Assembly (NCBI GenBank): GCA_910578555.1
Contig: CAJTPS010000011.1
Coordinates: 62,001-126,000 of the forward strand
Direction: 5' to 3'
DNA length: 64,000 nucleotides
Source of the DNA: an uncultured Lachnospiraceae bacterium
Lineage (GTDB): Bacteria > Bacillota > Clostridia > Lachnospirales > Lachnospiraceae
Under the pieces are notes generated by a model, which searched no databases, was not told the DNA's origin, and was given only the letters and a program-made list of their open reading frames with translations. Position 1 is the first letter of the stretch. Each line of letters begins with the position of its first letter. Positions 1 through 9,051 of this stretch are shown piece by piece. The translations under genes and the position numbers were made by a program.

Positions 1-1
1 G

Positions 2-58
2 AATCTCACGAAACGTGGTATGGCGGCATTTTTCTCTCATATCATATCTAAGAGATAA
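2..58 (+). CDS. flhG: C-terminal end of FlhG-like (MinD family) flagellar ATPase, partial
   Basis: Only the last 18 codons and a TAA stop at 56-58 are present; the gene begins before the window. The tail reads NLTKRGMAAFFSHIISKR, which resembles the basic, amphipathic end of FlhG/YlxH MinD-type ATPases that set flagellar number. The position directly before a PilZ gene and cheB is the usual place of flhG in Clostridia. The peptide is too short for a firm call, so the identity rests mainly on context. Confidence 0.4.
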   Translation, partial: NLTKRGMAAFFSHIISKR

Positions 59-145
59 GGAATCCCGGCGGGGAGCATTCTTCCCACGCAAATTTGTGCC
101 TGCGGCTTGGATTCGCAGGTTATGGAAAGGTATGGTTTTTTTAAT

Positions 146-886
146 ATGGCAAATCTGTTGGAAAAATATGTGGTTCCGGGCTGCCGGGTGGATCTGCAGA
201 CAATAGACCGCTCTAAAGACAGAATAAGAGCGAAAAGTGAAGAGCGAAAAAGCTATCAGAGTCAGGTGATTGACGTTCTGTCGGAGGACAGGGTGGAGAT
301 AGCCATGCCGATGGAGAAGTCCAAGCTGATCCTGCTTCCCGTGGATGGAGAGTATGATCTGTACTTCTACTCTGATAACGGGTTGTATCAGTGTTACGCC
401 CGGATCGTGGACCGCTATAAAAATAACAGTATGTATGTTTTGGTTCTGGATCTGATCAGTAATCTGCGTAAGCATCAGCGGAGAGAGTATTATCGGTTCA
501 GCTGTGCGCTTGAGATGAATTCCAGGCAGCTGCAGGACAATGAACTGACGCCTGCGGGGAAAATGGACGAAACACTGGTTCCGCAGCTTCCCTTGAAAAG
601 CAGCGTTATTGTCGATATCAGCGGCGGCGGACTCAGATTCGTGGCGAACTATGCATATGAGGCGCAGAGTCTGATTCTGTGCAAATATCATCTGCTGATC
701 GGCGGAGAGGCGAAGGAGTATAATCTGGTCGGCAAAGTGTTAAGTGTGAGAGAACTGGAGAACCGAAAGGGTGTGTTCGAGCATCGGGTCCAGTACGTCA
801 ATGTGGATGCCGCGGAGCGGGAGGAAATAATCAAGTATATCTTTGATGAGGAGCGAAAAACACTCAAACATCACAAAATGGATTGA
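146..886 (+). CDS. PilZ-domain flagellar brake protein (YcgR/YpfB-like)
   Basis: Cytoplasmic c-di-GMP receptor that in this family slows or stops the flagellar motor. The N-terminal half looks like the YcgR-type PilZN domain. The C-terminal PilZ domain carries both c-di-GMP binding signatures: an RxxxR box (within RREYYR) and DISGGG. The start is unsure: ATG at 146 gives MANLLEKY and follows GGAAAGG at 124-130 at a long spacing; in-frame alternatives are ATG 122 and TTG 107. It lies between the flhG tail and cheB, so it is probably cotranscribed with them. Together with the HD-GYP protein at 48052 it suggests c-di-GMP signalling in this organism. Confidence 0.8.
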   Translation: MANLLEKYVVPGCRVDLQTIDRSKDRIRAKSEERKSYQSQVIDVLSEDRVEIAMPMEKSKLILLPVDGEYDLYFYSDNGLYQCYARIVDRYKNNSMYVLVLDLISNLRKHQRREYYRFSCALEMNSRQLQDNELTPAGKMDETLVPQLPLKSSVIVDISGGGLRFVANYAYEAQSLILCKYHLLIGGEAKEYNLVGKVLSVRELENRKGVFEHRVQYVNVDAAEREEIIKYIFDEERKTLKHHKMD

Positions 887-929
887 TGACAGGAATGATA
901 CAACGTTATAAATGAGGAGGCATGACAAA

Positions 930-2000
930 ATGAAAAAAATTTTAGTTGTTGACGACTCTGCACTCATGAGAAGGGTACTGTGTGATATAATTAACAGTGA
1001 TAAACGATTCCAGGTACAGGATCGCGCTGTCAACGGCGTGGAGGCATTGGATCTGTTGAGCCGAAAGACGTATGATGCGGTAGTTTTGGACGTCAATATG
1101 CCGCAGATGAACGGTCTTGAACTGCTCAAAGAGCTTAATAAGCGCAAGATCACTGCAAAAGTCATGATGGCGAGCACGGACACGAGAGAAGGTGCGAAGA
1201 CAACTCTGGATGCACTGGAGTTGGGAGCGCTTGATTTCGTTCACAAACCGAATAACGCGATGGACTGCAGAACGGATGTGTTCAAGGATAAGCTGCTCGG
1301 CATTCTGGCAGCTGTGGCGGATTCCAATCCGGCGCCTGCCGGCAAGGCTTTCAGCATAGAAGATGCGAAGAAATCCAGGAAGGTGGTCGAACTGGTAAGC
1401 AGACATGCTTCCGCTGTGGCGGGCAACAAGGTTGTGGCGCTTGCAAGTTCTACGGGCGGACCGAAAGCATTACAGTCGGTGATCCCGCGTCTGCCTAAGA
1501 ATCTGAAGGCACCGGTGGTTGTCGTGCAGCATATGCCTGCAGGTTTTACGGCCTCTCTTGCCGAGCGGTTGGACTCATTAAGTGAGGTCCGTGTCAAAGA
1601 AGCGGCGGAGGGCGATGTGCTGGAAGCAGGAACCGTATACATAGCGAGGGGCGGCAAGCATTTGAACATTCGCACAGAGATGGGCAGATACAGTATATAC
1701 TATACGGATCAGCCGACCAGAGAGGGCGTTAAGCCGTGCGCGAACTATATGTACGAATCACTGCGGGACAGCAGATATGATCAGGTCGTATGTGTCGTGA
1801 TGACGGGGATGGGCGCAGACGGTACAGAAGGAATCAAACATCTGAAAGAAAAAAAGAAAATCCATGTGATAGCGCAGGAAGCGAGCACGTGCGCGGTATA
1901 CGGAATGCCGAAGAGCGTTGTAACTGCAGGACTGTCAAACCAGATCGTGCCGCTTGACCAGATCGCACAGGAAATTATAATGAACGTGGGGGTAAAATAG
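930..2000 (+). CDS. cheB: Chemotaxis response regulator protein-glutamate methylesterase CheB
   Basis: Removes methyl groups from (and deamidates) glutamates of chemoreceptors, resetting receptor sensitivity after CheA phosphorylates it. The N-terminal receiver domain has the DD pair at residues 8-9 and phospho-acceptor D54 (VVLDVNMP). The C-terminal esterase has the Ser of ASSTGG (about S174), the His of QHMPAGF (about H201) and the Asp of GMGADG (about D297), the expected catalytic triad. Start chosen at 930 because AGGAGG lies at 915-920; an upstream ATG at 912 overlaps that site. The length, 356 residues, is normal. It ends one base before cheA, so translation is probably coupled. Confidence 0.97.
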   Translation: MKKILVVDDSALMRRVLCDIINSDKRFQVQDRAVNGVEALDLLSRKTYDAVVLDVNMPQMNGLELLKELNKRKITAKVMMASTDTREGAKTTLDALELGALDFVHKPNNAMDCRTDVFKDKLLGILAAVADSNPAPAGKAFSIEDAKKSRKVVELVSRHASAVAGNKVVALASSTGGPKALQSVIPRLPKNLKAPVVVVQHMPAGFTASLAERLDSLSEVRVKEAAEGDVLEAGTVYIARGGKHLNIRTEMGRYSIYYTDQPTREGVKPCANYMYESLRDSRYDQVVCVVMTGMGADGTEGIKHLKEKKKIHVIAQEASTCAVYGMPKSVVTAGLSNQIVPLDQIAQEIIMNVGVK

Positions 2001-2001
2001 T

Positions 2002-4122
2002 ATGGACGTAAGTCAGTATCTCGAAATTTTTCTTGATGAAACAAATGAACATCTGCAGAACCTGAACACACAGATTCTCTCATTGGAGCAGGAGCCGGAT
2101 AACATGGATACCATCAATGAGATTTTCCGTGCCGCACATTCACTGAAAGGTATGGCGGGTACTATGGGGTATAAGAGAATGCAGAATCTGACCCATGATA
2201 TGGAAAATGTGTTCTCAGAGGTTCGTAACGGTAACATTACCGTGAAAGCAAACATGATCGACGTGCTGTTTCAGTGTCTCGACGCCCTGGAGGAGTATAA
2301 CACGAATATTCGCGAGAATGCTGACGAAGGCACGAATGATAATGAGCCGCTTATTAAACAACTCAATGATATATTAAACGGCGGAGACGGAAACGGAGAT
2401 GAGGAAGCGGAAACTGTTGCAGAACAGCCTGCGGAAGAAGCTTCTGCCGATACCGGCGACCGGAAATGGCTTTCAATCCATCTCGGGGACAGCGAGAAGC
2501 ATGTATTGAAGGAGGCACTTAAACAGGGCAAAAATGTTTTTGGTCTGACTGTTAAGGTACAGGAGGCCTGCATCCTGAAAGCTGCCAGAGCTTTTCTTGT
2601 ATTTAAAGCGATTGAGGACTGCGGAGAGATCGTATTATCCAATCCTTCCGCACAGGATATTGAAGATGAGAAATTTGATTTGGATTTCAGCCTGATCGTC
2701 GTATCAGATGCTGATCTTGATAAGATACTCAGCGTGGCGAAGAGCGTATCCGAGATCGAGGATGTAATCGGAGACGTGCTTGATCCTGACCACGCGGCGG
2801 CGCCTGTCCAGACAGTGAAGGAAGAGACGGCTAAGTCGGAAGAACCGAAGCCGCAGGCAGAACAGACGACGGCAGTAGCGACCCCGGCGGCTCCGGCAGC
2901 AGCCGCGGTGAAACCTTCCGCAAAGGGCAAGAAGAAAGAAGAGAAGAAGCAGGCACCTTCCAAGCCGGTAGTCAACAGAACTGTCAGAGTCGATATTGAG
3001 AAGCTGGATACGCTGATGAATCTGGTAAGCGAGTTGATTATCGCGAAGAATTCGCTTGTGTCCGCATCGACAGTTTCCGGGTCTTCCGATACGGCGGTAA
3101 ATGAACAGATTGAATATCTGGAGAACGTGACGACCTCTCTGCATGAGTCGGTTATGAAGGTTCGAATGGTGCCTATCGAGAGCACGGTAAGCAAATTCCC
3201 GCGTATGGTTCGTGACTTGCAGAAGACCCTGGGCAAGAAGATGGAACTGTATATGTCCGGTGAGGAGACAGAGCTTGACCGTACTGTGGTAGATGAGATT
3301 GGAGATCCGCTTATGCACCTGCTGCGTAATTCGGCCGACCATGGACTGGAGTCAGCGGAACTGCGTAAGGAGAGAGGCAAGCCGGAAGTTGGATCTATCT
3401 TCTTAGAGGCGTACCAGGATGGTAACAACGTAGTAATCGAAGTAAGAGACGACGGTAACGGTATTGATACGGAAGCTGTCAGAAACAAGGCGATCGAGAA
3501 GGGAATCATCACGCCCGAACAGGCGGAGAACATGAATGAGAAGGAGAGCATTGATCTGCTGTTCCACGCAGGATTTTCCACGGCGAAGGTCGTATCAGAC
3601 GTATCCGGCAGAGGTGTGGGTCTTGACGTTGTGAAATCCAAGATCGAAGCCCTCAGTGGTGAGGTGGAAGTAAAATCCAAGCTGGGAGAGGGAAGTTCAT
3701 GGATCATCAGACTGCCTCTGACACTGGCAATCATTCAGGCACTTATGGTGGATATCGGCAATGAGAAGTACGCGATCTCTCTGGGATCTATACAGACGAT
3801 CGAGGATATTTCACCGGACGATGTGGAACTTGTTCAGAATAAGGAAGTGATTCAGATTCGTGACAGTGTGATCCCGTTGATCCGGCTGAATGAGATTCTG
3901 GATATCGACAGTAAGAAAGACCCTAATGAGAATATGGTTGTCGTGGTTGTCAAGAAAGGTGACAAACAGGCAGGCCTGGTCGTAGACGAGCTGATCGGAC
4001 AGCAGGAAATCGTAATCAAATCATTAGGTAAGTACATCAGCAAGTGTAAGATCATCAGCGGTGCAACTGTCCTCGGAGACGGTGAAGTAGCCCTGATTCT
4101 TGATGCTAATACACTTATTTAA
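2002..4122 (+). CDS. cheA: Chemotaxis sensor histidine kinase CheA
   Basis: Central kinase of chemotaxis: autophosphorylates and passes phosphate to CheY and CheB. Domains in order: HPt with phosphorylated H46 (AAHSLKG), a P2 response-regulator-binding domain at about 155-260, an Ala/Pro/Lys-rich linker, the P3 dimerisation helices (begin VRVDIEKLDTLM), the HATPase core with N box (LLRNSADHG), DDGNGID and GRGVGLDVVK, and a CheW-like P5 domain at the C-terminus. The 706-residue length fits. It starts one base after the cheB stop and is followed by cheW after 20 bases, so all are in one operon. Confidence 0.97.
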   Translation: MDVSQYLEIFLDETNEHLQNLNTQILSLEQEPDNMDTINEIFRAAHSLKGMAGTMGYKRMQNLTHDMENVFSEVRNGNITVKANMIDVLFQCLDALEEYNTNIRENADEGTNDNEPLIKQLNDILNGGDGNGDEEAETVAEQPAEEASADTGDRKWLSIHLGDSEKHVLKEALKQGKNVFGLTVKVQEACILKAARAFLVFKAIEDCGEIVLSNPSAQDIEDEKFDLDFSLIVVSDADLDKILSVAKSVSEIEDVIGDVLDPDHAAAPVQTVKEETAKSEEPKPQAEQTTAVATPAAPAAAAVKPSAKGKKKEEKKQAPSKPVVNRTVRVDIEKLDTLMNLVSELIIAKNSLVSASTVSGSSDTAVNEQIEYLENVTTSLHESVMKVRMVPIESTVSKFPRMVRDLQKTLGKKMELYMSGEETELDRTVVDEIGDPLMHLLRNSADHGLESAELRKERGKPEVGSIFLEAYQDGNNVVIEVRDDGNGIDTEAVRNKAIEKGIITPEQAENMNEKESIDLLFHAGFSTAKVVSDVSGRGVGLDVVKSKIEALSGEVEVKSKLGEGSSWIIRLPLTLAIIQALMVDIGNEKYAISLGSIQTIEDISPDDVELVQNKEVIQIRDSVIPLIRLNEILDIDSKKDPNENMVVVVVKKGDKQAGLVVDELIGQQEIVIKSLGKYISKCKIISGATVLGDGEVALILDANTLI

Positions 4123-4142
4123 GCAGAGGGAGGGACAGTGAC

Positions 4143-4595
4143 ATGGAAGAATTAAAAGCAGTTGGGGAAACCACACAGTTCATTGTGATCAAACTTGGTG
4201 ATGAACAGTACGGAATCGATATTAAGTATATAGACAATATTGTTAGAATGCAGCATATTACGAGAGTGCCCAAGGTAGACGATTATCTGAAGGGAGTTAT
4301 TAATCTGCGAGGAGAAGTCATTCCTGTTATGAGTATTCGCCTTAAGATGGGATTAGAGCCGGATGAAGAGACGAAGTCAACCAGAATTATCATCCTGAAA
4401 CTGGAGCAGCAGGGAACAATCGGTGTGATTGTGGATGAGGTAAAAGAAGTCGTTACGTTGGAGAACGACCAGATTGAGAAGGTGGCATACGATTCCAAGG
4501 AGGCGAAAGACAATTTTATCTTCGGAGTCGGCAAGTGCGACGGCGGTCTGATCTCCCTGTTGGATTTGAATTCCGTGGTACTTGAAAACGTTTAG
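4143..4595 (+). CDS. cheW: Chemotaxis coupling protein CheW
   Basis: Scaffold that links CheA to chemoreceptor tips. It is a single CheW-like domain of 150 residues with the family pattern: an opening strand (QFIVIKLGDEQYGIDI), then RVPKVDDYLKGVINLRGEV, and VIVDEVKEVV near the middle. A GGGAGGG run in the gap after cheA gives a good ribosome binding site. Nothing is missing relative to the family. It sits between cheA and cheC in the operon. Confidence 0.96.
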   Translation: MEELKAVGETTQFIVIKLGDEQYGIDIKYIDNIVRMQHITRVPKVDDYLKGVINLRGEVIPVMSIRLKMGLEPDEETKSTRIIILKLEQQGTIGVIVDEVKEVVTLENDQIEKVAYDSKEAKDNFIFGVGKCDGGLISLLDLNSVVLENV

Positions 4596-4606
4596 GAGGT
4601 TATACA

Positions 4607-5221
4607 GTGGAGGATATTACCTTAGAAAAAATGTCTGATGAGTATTTTGATATTCTGAAAGAACTGGGAAATATCGGAGCGGGCAACGCGACTACTGCGC
4701 TGGCGCAGATGATGCAGTGTAAGGTTGACATGTCGGTTCCTCAGGTCAGATTGTTAGAGTTTAAGGAAATGGGCGAGATCATGGGCGGCGCGGAAGTGAT
4801 CATGGCGGGAATCTATCTCGGAATCGAGGGAGATATCACCGGCAGTATCATGTTCCTTCTGGAAAAACAGGCCGCGAGACATCTCGTAAATAAACTGATG
4901 GGAATGGAAATCGCAGGTGAAGAGTTTTCCGAAATGGAATTTTCCGCTCTGAAAGAAGTGGGCAATATCATTACGGGAGCTTATCTAAATTCGCTGTCCG
5001 GGCTGACAAATCTGGTGATCTACCCGTCAGTGCCCGATCTTACGGTGGATATGGCAGGAGCGATCTTAAGTGTTCCGGCGATTCAGTTTGGCGAACTGGG
5101 TGATAAGATGTTAATGATTCAGACACAGTTTTTTGATGAGATGGTTCTGGATGGGTACTTTATCCTTGTTCCGGATCTGGATTCCTATGGCAGGATATTA
5201 TCAGCATTGGGAATTGGTTAG
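4607..5221 (+). CDS. cheC: CheY-P phosphatase CheC
   Basis: Dephosphorylates CheY-P and partners with CheD in Bacillus-type adaptation. Both family signatures are visible: LGNIGAGNATTALA near residue 22 and KEVGNIITGAYLNSLSG near 123, each carrying the E-x2-N pair used for hydrolysis, so both active sites look intact. The 204-residue length is typical. The start is GTG at 4607, supported by AGGAGG at 4594-4599, 7 bases upstream. It is followed by cheD, its usual regulatory partner. Confidence 0.95.
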   Translation: MEDITLEKMSDEYFDILKELGNIGAGNATTALAQMMQCKVDMSVPQVRLLEFKEMGEIMGGAEVIMAGIYLGIEGDITGSIMFLLEKQAARHLVNKLMGMEIAGEEFSEMEFSALKEVGNIITGAYLNSLSGLTNLVIYPSVPDLTVDMAGAILSVPAIQFGELGDKMLMIQTQFFDEMVLDGYFILVPDLDSYGRILSALGIG

Positions 5222-5274
5222 GATAAGGCACCATATGGTGTAGATTGATAAGTGTAAACAGGAGATGTCATATT

Positions 5275-5760
5275 ATGGGCAAGGTGATAAAGGTCGGTAT
5301 GGCCGATTTGAACGTATGCGTCAGTCCTGATAGCATTACTACATTGGGACTGGGTTCATGTGTCGGAATAGCTGTTCGCGATCCGGTAACAAAGATTGGC
5401 GGATTAGCACATATTATGCTGCCGGACAGCGCATCCATTCGCATTAATTCAAATATTCCTAAGTTCGCGGATACAGGTATAGAAGAATTGGTGAAGCAGG
5501 TGGTGGCAAAGGGAGCTAACAGGGGACGTCTGGTGGCCAAGATTGCAGGCGGTGCACAGATGTTTGCGTTTCAGAGCAAGAATGATATGGTTCGCGTAGG
5601 CGAGCGTAATGTTGCGGCGACCAAGAAGAAGCTGGCGCAGCTGAAGATTCCTATTTTGGCCGAGGACACAGGCAAGAATTATGGAAGAACCGTTATTTTT
5701 TATCCGGAGACAGGTGATTTCGTGATCCGTGCAGTCGGCAAACCGGAAAGCGTGATTTAG
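5275..5760 (+). CDS. cheD: Chemoreceptor glutamine deamidase CheD
   Basis: Deamidates receptor glutamines and binds CheC, increasing its phosphatase activity. The catalytic Cys is in GLGSCVGIAV (C29) and the His in GGLAHIML (H46); the following GGAQMF motif also matches the family. Start at ATG 5275 because AGGAG lies at 5260-5264; an upstream in-frame start at 5245 lacks a comparable site. At 161 residues it is the usual length. Confidence 0.95.
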   Translation: MGKVIKVGMADLNVCVSPDSITTLGLGSCVGIAVRDPVTKIGGLAHIMLPDSASIRINSNIPKFADTGIEELVKQVVAKGANRGRLVAKIAGGAQMFAFQSKNDMVRVGERNVAATKKKLAQLKIPILAEDTGKNYGRTVIFYPETGDFVIRAVGKPESVI

Positions 5761-5792
5761 CGGGCGGATAGATACGGTGGAAGGATCGTGAA

Positions 5793-6233
5793 GTGAATAA
5801 CGAGGCATTAAATAAAAGCGAAGAATATACGGATGAAGAGAGCATAAATGGAGAAAATATTGAGGATGATCAGGCTGAAATAGAGACTCCGGAAGAACGT
5901 AAGGCAAGAGAAGAGCGGGAAGCGAGAGAGCGTGCGTTTCGGGCCAAGAAGCGCAGGCTGATACCCCCGTTTGTCATGTTGTCTGCCGGAGCGGCCACCA
6001 GTATCACAATGCGGATTCTGCATTATGATACGAAGACAATGTTGATCATCCTGCTGTGTGTGTTGATTGGTTTCTATATTGCCGGAAGCGTTATTAAAGA
6101 GATGCTGGATCGATTTGAACGGCAGATTGAAGAAGCCGAGATGGAGAAGGACGGAGTCATAGAGAAGGAACTCGCAGAAGAAGACAGAGACAGACCGACT
6201 AGAAATTCAGAAGCGCAGGTAAAGGATGAATAA
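5793..6233 (+). CDS. Small membrane protein of the flagellar operon, unknown function
   Basis: Not recognised. The 146-residue product has an acidic, highly charged N-terminus (about 1-55), two closely spaced hydrophobic segments (about 55-75 and 80-105, around LIPPFVMLSAGAATS and MLIILLCVLIGFYIAG), then a charged, coiled-coil-prone tail. A GTG start at 5793 follows GGAAGG at about 8 bases. It lies between cheD and the flagellar sigma factor with short gaps, so it is almost certainly cotranscribed. I infer a membrane role connected with motility, but nothing in the sequence shows the activity. Confidence 0.72.
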   Translation: MNNEALNKSEEYTDEESINGENIEDDQAEIETPEERKAREEREARERAFRAKKRRLIPPFVMLSAGAATSITMRILHYDTKTMLIILLCVLIGFYIAGSVIKEMLDRFERQIEEAEMEKDGVIEKELAEEDRDRPTRNSEAQVKDE

Positions 6234-6241
6234 AAACGCAT

Positions 6242-7024
6242 ATGGATGAGGCAGGCAAGAAGAAACTCTGGGAGGAATATGCGAAGACGCAGTCTCCCGA
6301 ACTCAGGGAAAAGATCATATTGGAATATGCGCCGCTTGTAAAGGTTGTTGCGGGCCGGTTAAGCATGTATCTGGGATACAATGTGGAGTATGAGGATCTG
6401 GTCAGCTATGGTGTCTTTGGCTTGATCGATGCGATTGATAAGTTTGATTTCTTAAAAGATGTCAAATTTGAGACCTATGCCAGCCTTCGCATAAGAGGGG
6501 CGATCCTGGATCAGATCCGTAAGATGGACTGGATTCCGCGTACTATCAGACAGAAGCAGAAGAAGATCGACGCGGTGATTAAGGAGATCGAAGTCCGCTG
6601 CGGCAGGAATGCTACCGACGAAGAGATTGCGGAGGGGCTGGGCATCACGGATGACGAGTATGTGGAATGGCAGTCTCAGATGAAGATTACGAACGTGGTG
6701 TCGTTGAATGAGTTCTTGGAGCAGGGCAGCGAGGTACCCAACGAGGCAAGCCATACGAAGAGTTCGCAGTTCGACAGTCCGGAGGAAGTTCTGGAGCGGG
6801 ATGAACTCAAAAGGATACTTGCGGAAACGCTTGAGATGCTGACGGAAAAGGAGCGCAAGGTAATCCTGCTGTATTATTATGAGGAACTGACATTAAAAGA
6901 GATCAGCAGTATTCTGGAGGTATCGGAATCCAGAATATCACAGTTGCACACAAGAGCGCTGCAGAAGATGAAAGGAAGACTGGGCAGTTATATCGGTATT
7001 CTGACGGAAGCAGGTGGAAGGTAA
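6242..7024 (+). CDS. fliA: Flagellar/motility RNA polymerase sigma factor (sigma-28, FliA/SigD)
   Basis: Directs RNA polymerase to late flagellar and chemotaxis promoters. Region 2 includes YGVFGLIDAIDKFD and the family-typical RIRGAILDQIRKMDWIPR; region 3 follows; region 4 has LTEKERKVILLYYYEELTLK and a helix-turn-helix ending SESRISQLHTRAL. Length 260 is normal. The start at 6242 has only a weak upstream AAGG and lies 8 bases after the previous stop, so translational coupling is likely. This position at the end of the che genes matches sigD in Bacillus-type fla/che operons. Confidence 0.95.
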   Translation: MDEAGKKKLWEEYAKTQSPELREKIILEYAPLVKVVAGRLSMYLGYNVEYEDLVSYGVFGLIDAIDKFDFLKDVKFETYASLRIRGAILDQIRKMDWIPRTIRQKQKKIDAVIKEIEVRCGRNATDEEIAEGLGITDDEYVEWQSQMKITNVVSLNEFLEQGSEVPNEASHTKSSQFDSPEEVLERDELKRILAETLEMLTEKERKVILLYYYEELTLKEISSILEVSESRISQLHTRALQKMKGRLGSYIGILTEAGGR

Positions 7025-7035
7025 CGGGTGTATAG

Positions 7036-8625
7036 ATGAACGGATATTTCAGACTGGTAAACGAAGCGGATAAAACCAGCCTAAAACTGATTCCGCCGAC
7101 TGACGGCGGCAAGCAGATCAGTGTTAATGATGTGATTGAATATATGTCGATGAAAGGATATTCCTGTGATCTGCCATCTTTGAAACGTGCAGTGGATGCG
7201 GCAGTGGATAAAGAGATGGTGATGCTTCTGGTAAATGAGAAGAAGCCCCAGGAGCGGGAATGCTATAAACTGACGATCACACCGGATAAGATGCAGGCAA
7301 ATGCGAAGTTCTTTGCTGCGTCCGAAGGTGGTGATGAAGTGACCGCAGGAGAGATTATGCGGGATTTAGCGTCTAAAGGGATCAAATATGGTATTAAGGA
7401 GGAGGAGATCCGACAATTCTTACAACATAAGGAATATTGTGAGGATATTCTGCTCGCGGAAGGGGCACATCCCGTACAGGGCAGGGACGCTTATATTGAG
7501 TACCATTTTAATACAGATAAGAAAGCAAAACCCACATTAAAGGAAGACGGTAGTGTGGATTTCTTCAATTTAAATATTTTGAATCATTGTAAGAAGAACG
7601 ATGTGCTGGCGACTCTGCACAAGGAAGAACCTGGGCAGCCGGGATCTGATCTGTTCGGTGAGCAGATCAGACCGGCGGATGTTAAGCCGGCAGTGCTCAA
7701 ATATGGTAACAATATTGAACTGTCAGAGGACGGTATGACGATCGTGTCGCTGGTGGACGGGCATGTAGAACTGGTGGAAGGTTCCGTATTCGTGTCTGAT
7801 ATGCTGGAAGTGGAGAATGTGGACAATTCCACCGGTAATATAGATTATGAGGGAAGTGTACAGATCAATGGCAATGTGTCTACCAATTTTGAAGTGAAGG
7901 CACGCGGCGATATCGTGGTCAAAGGCGTTGTGGAGGGTGCGACGCTGCGGGCGGACGGCAATATTATTATTGCCAGAGGCATGAACGGCATGGGGAAAGG
8001 CTCCCTTAGTGCCGGCGGTAATATTGTGGCAAAATTCCTGGAAAATGCTAATGCACAGGCGGATGGCTATGTCGCTTCCGAGTCGATTCTGCACAGCAGG
8101 ATCATGGCAGGCGGCGAGATCAATGTGGACGGTAAGAGAGGCTTTATCACGGGAGGCAGAGTGTGCGCGACGGGCGGTATCAATGTGAAAACGCTCGGTT
8201 CCGAGATGGGTGCGGACACGATCGTGGAAGTCGGCGCCGATCCGAAGATCAAGAATCGTATTGCCCAGCTCCAGAAATTAATCGAGGAAGACACGAAAAC
8301 ATTACAGACAGTTCAGCCGGTACTTGTGGCTGCAAAACAGAAAGTCACGCAGGGGATCAAGCTGAGTCAGGAACAGCTTAAGAATATACAGTCGCTGGCG
8401 ATTGTAAATCAGCAGAAGAGCGAGGCAATCAAGGCAAATCAGACGGAGCTGAATGAACTGATGGAACAGGCAGGCAATACTACGGAAGCCAGAATCAGGG
8501 TAAAAGGGATGGTATATCCCGGCACGAAAATATGCATCGGCGATGTGTCCATGACGGTGCAGAAGAATACGCATTACTGCAGATTTGTCAGGGAGCGCGG
8601 TGACGTGAAGGTCGCGCCTTATTAG
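7036..8625 (+). CDS. FapA family protein (DUF342, polymer-like beta repeats)
   Basis: Large DUF342/FapA (flagellar assembly protein A) protein of 529 residues. The N-terminal half has two related regulatory-looking segments. The centre (about 265-400) is a right-handed beta-helix-like run of short repeats (GNVSTNFEV, GDIVVKGVV, GNIIIARG, GNIVAKFL, GEINVDGK). The last 130 residues are helical, coiled-coil-prone and close with a short beta segment. It begins 11 bases after the sigma factor stop. FapA homologues have been linked to flagellar biogenesis and surface sensing in other bacteria; the role here is inferred from that and from context. Confidence 0.85.
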   Translation: MNGYFRLVNEADKTSLKLIPPTDGGKQISVNDVIEYMSMKGYSCDLPSLKRAVDAAVDKEMVMLLVNEKKPQERECYKLTITPDKMQANAKFFAASEGGDEVTAGEIMRDLASKGIKYGIKEEEIRQFLQHKEYCEDILLAEGAHPVQGRDAYIEYHFNTDKKAKPTLKEDGSVDFFNLNILNHCKKNDVLATLHKEEPGQPGSDLFGEQIRPADVKPAVLKYGNNIELSEDGMTIVSLVDGHVELVEGSVFVSDMLEVENVDNSTGNIDYEGSVQINGNVSTNFEVKARGDIVVKGVVEGATLRADGNIIIARGMNGMGKGSLSAGGNIVAKFLENANAQADGYVASESILHSRIMAGGEINVDGKRGFITGGRVCATGGINVKTLGSEMGADTIVEVGADPKIKNRIAQLQKLIEEDTKTLQTVQPVLVAAKQKVTQGIKLSQEQLKNIQSLAIVNQQKSEAIKANQTELNELMEQAGNTTEARIRVKGMVYPGTKICIGDVSMTVQKNTHYCRFVRERGDVKVAPY

Positions 8626-8698
8626 AAAGTGCGCAGCGGTCAGGAGCAAGAGAGCGCATGTATGAAGCGGCAGTGAGAAATAGGGGGAATCAGAGAGT

Positions 8699-9019
8699 AT
8701 GGCAATCGGGTTGGTGGAACTGCACGGACAGGTCACAAGAGCACAGGATTTTACAACGGTCAAGCATAACGAAGATTCTAAAGGGATGGTTGAGCAGGCG
8801 AATGTGGGTCAGCAGATGACCAAGCAGATAGAGAAACAGGTTTCCAGAGTCAATAAAGGCCAGCAGCCGGAATACCATGAAAAGAAATTTGATGCCAAGG
8901 ATAAGGGCAGCAACGAGTACCATGGAGACGGCGGCAGGAAAAAGAAGAAGAAACCGGGAGAGAATCCTGATGGCAAAGTGCTCATGAAGAAGGCGGATCA
9001 TATTGATTTTTGCGTATAG
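8699..9019 (+). CDS. Small hydrophilic protein of the flagellar operon, unknown function
   Basis: Not recognised. The product has 106 residues, no membrane segment, and is very rich in Lys, Gln, Gly and Asp, with a run of five lysines after GDGGRK. The first third is a possible helix (QANVGQQMTKQIEKQVSRV). A GGGGGA run at about 8686-8691 gives the ribosome binding site. It is placed between the FapA-like gene and a coiled-coil membrane protein with short gaps, so it belongs to the operon. Low complexity and the charge suggest a disordered adaptor; this is a guess. Confidence 0.65.
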   Translation: MAIGLVELHGQVTRAQDFTTVKHNEDSKGMVEQANVGQQMTKQIEKQVSRVNKGQQPEYHEKKFDAKDKGSNEYHGDGGRKKKKKPGENPDGKVLMKKADHIDFCV

Positions 9020-9051
9020 GCGCATAGATCGCAGAAGGGAACAGAGACAAA

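Noticed and set aside
2271..3734. Long open frame of 487 codons on the - strand across cheA
   Set aside because: It is antisense to a clear CheA, is Ser-rich as expected for a shadow frame, and shows no domain or ribosome binding site.
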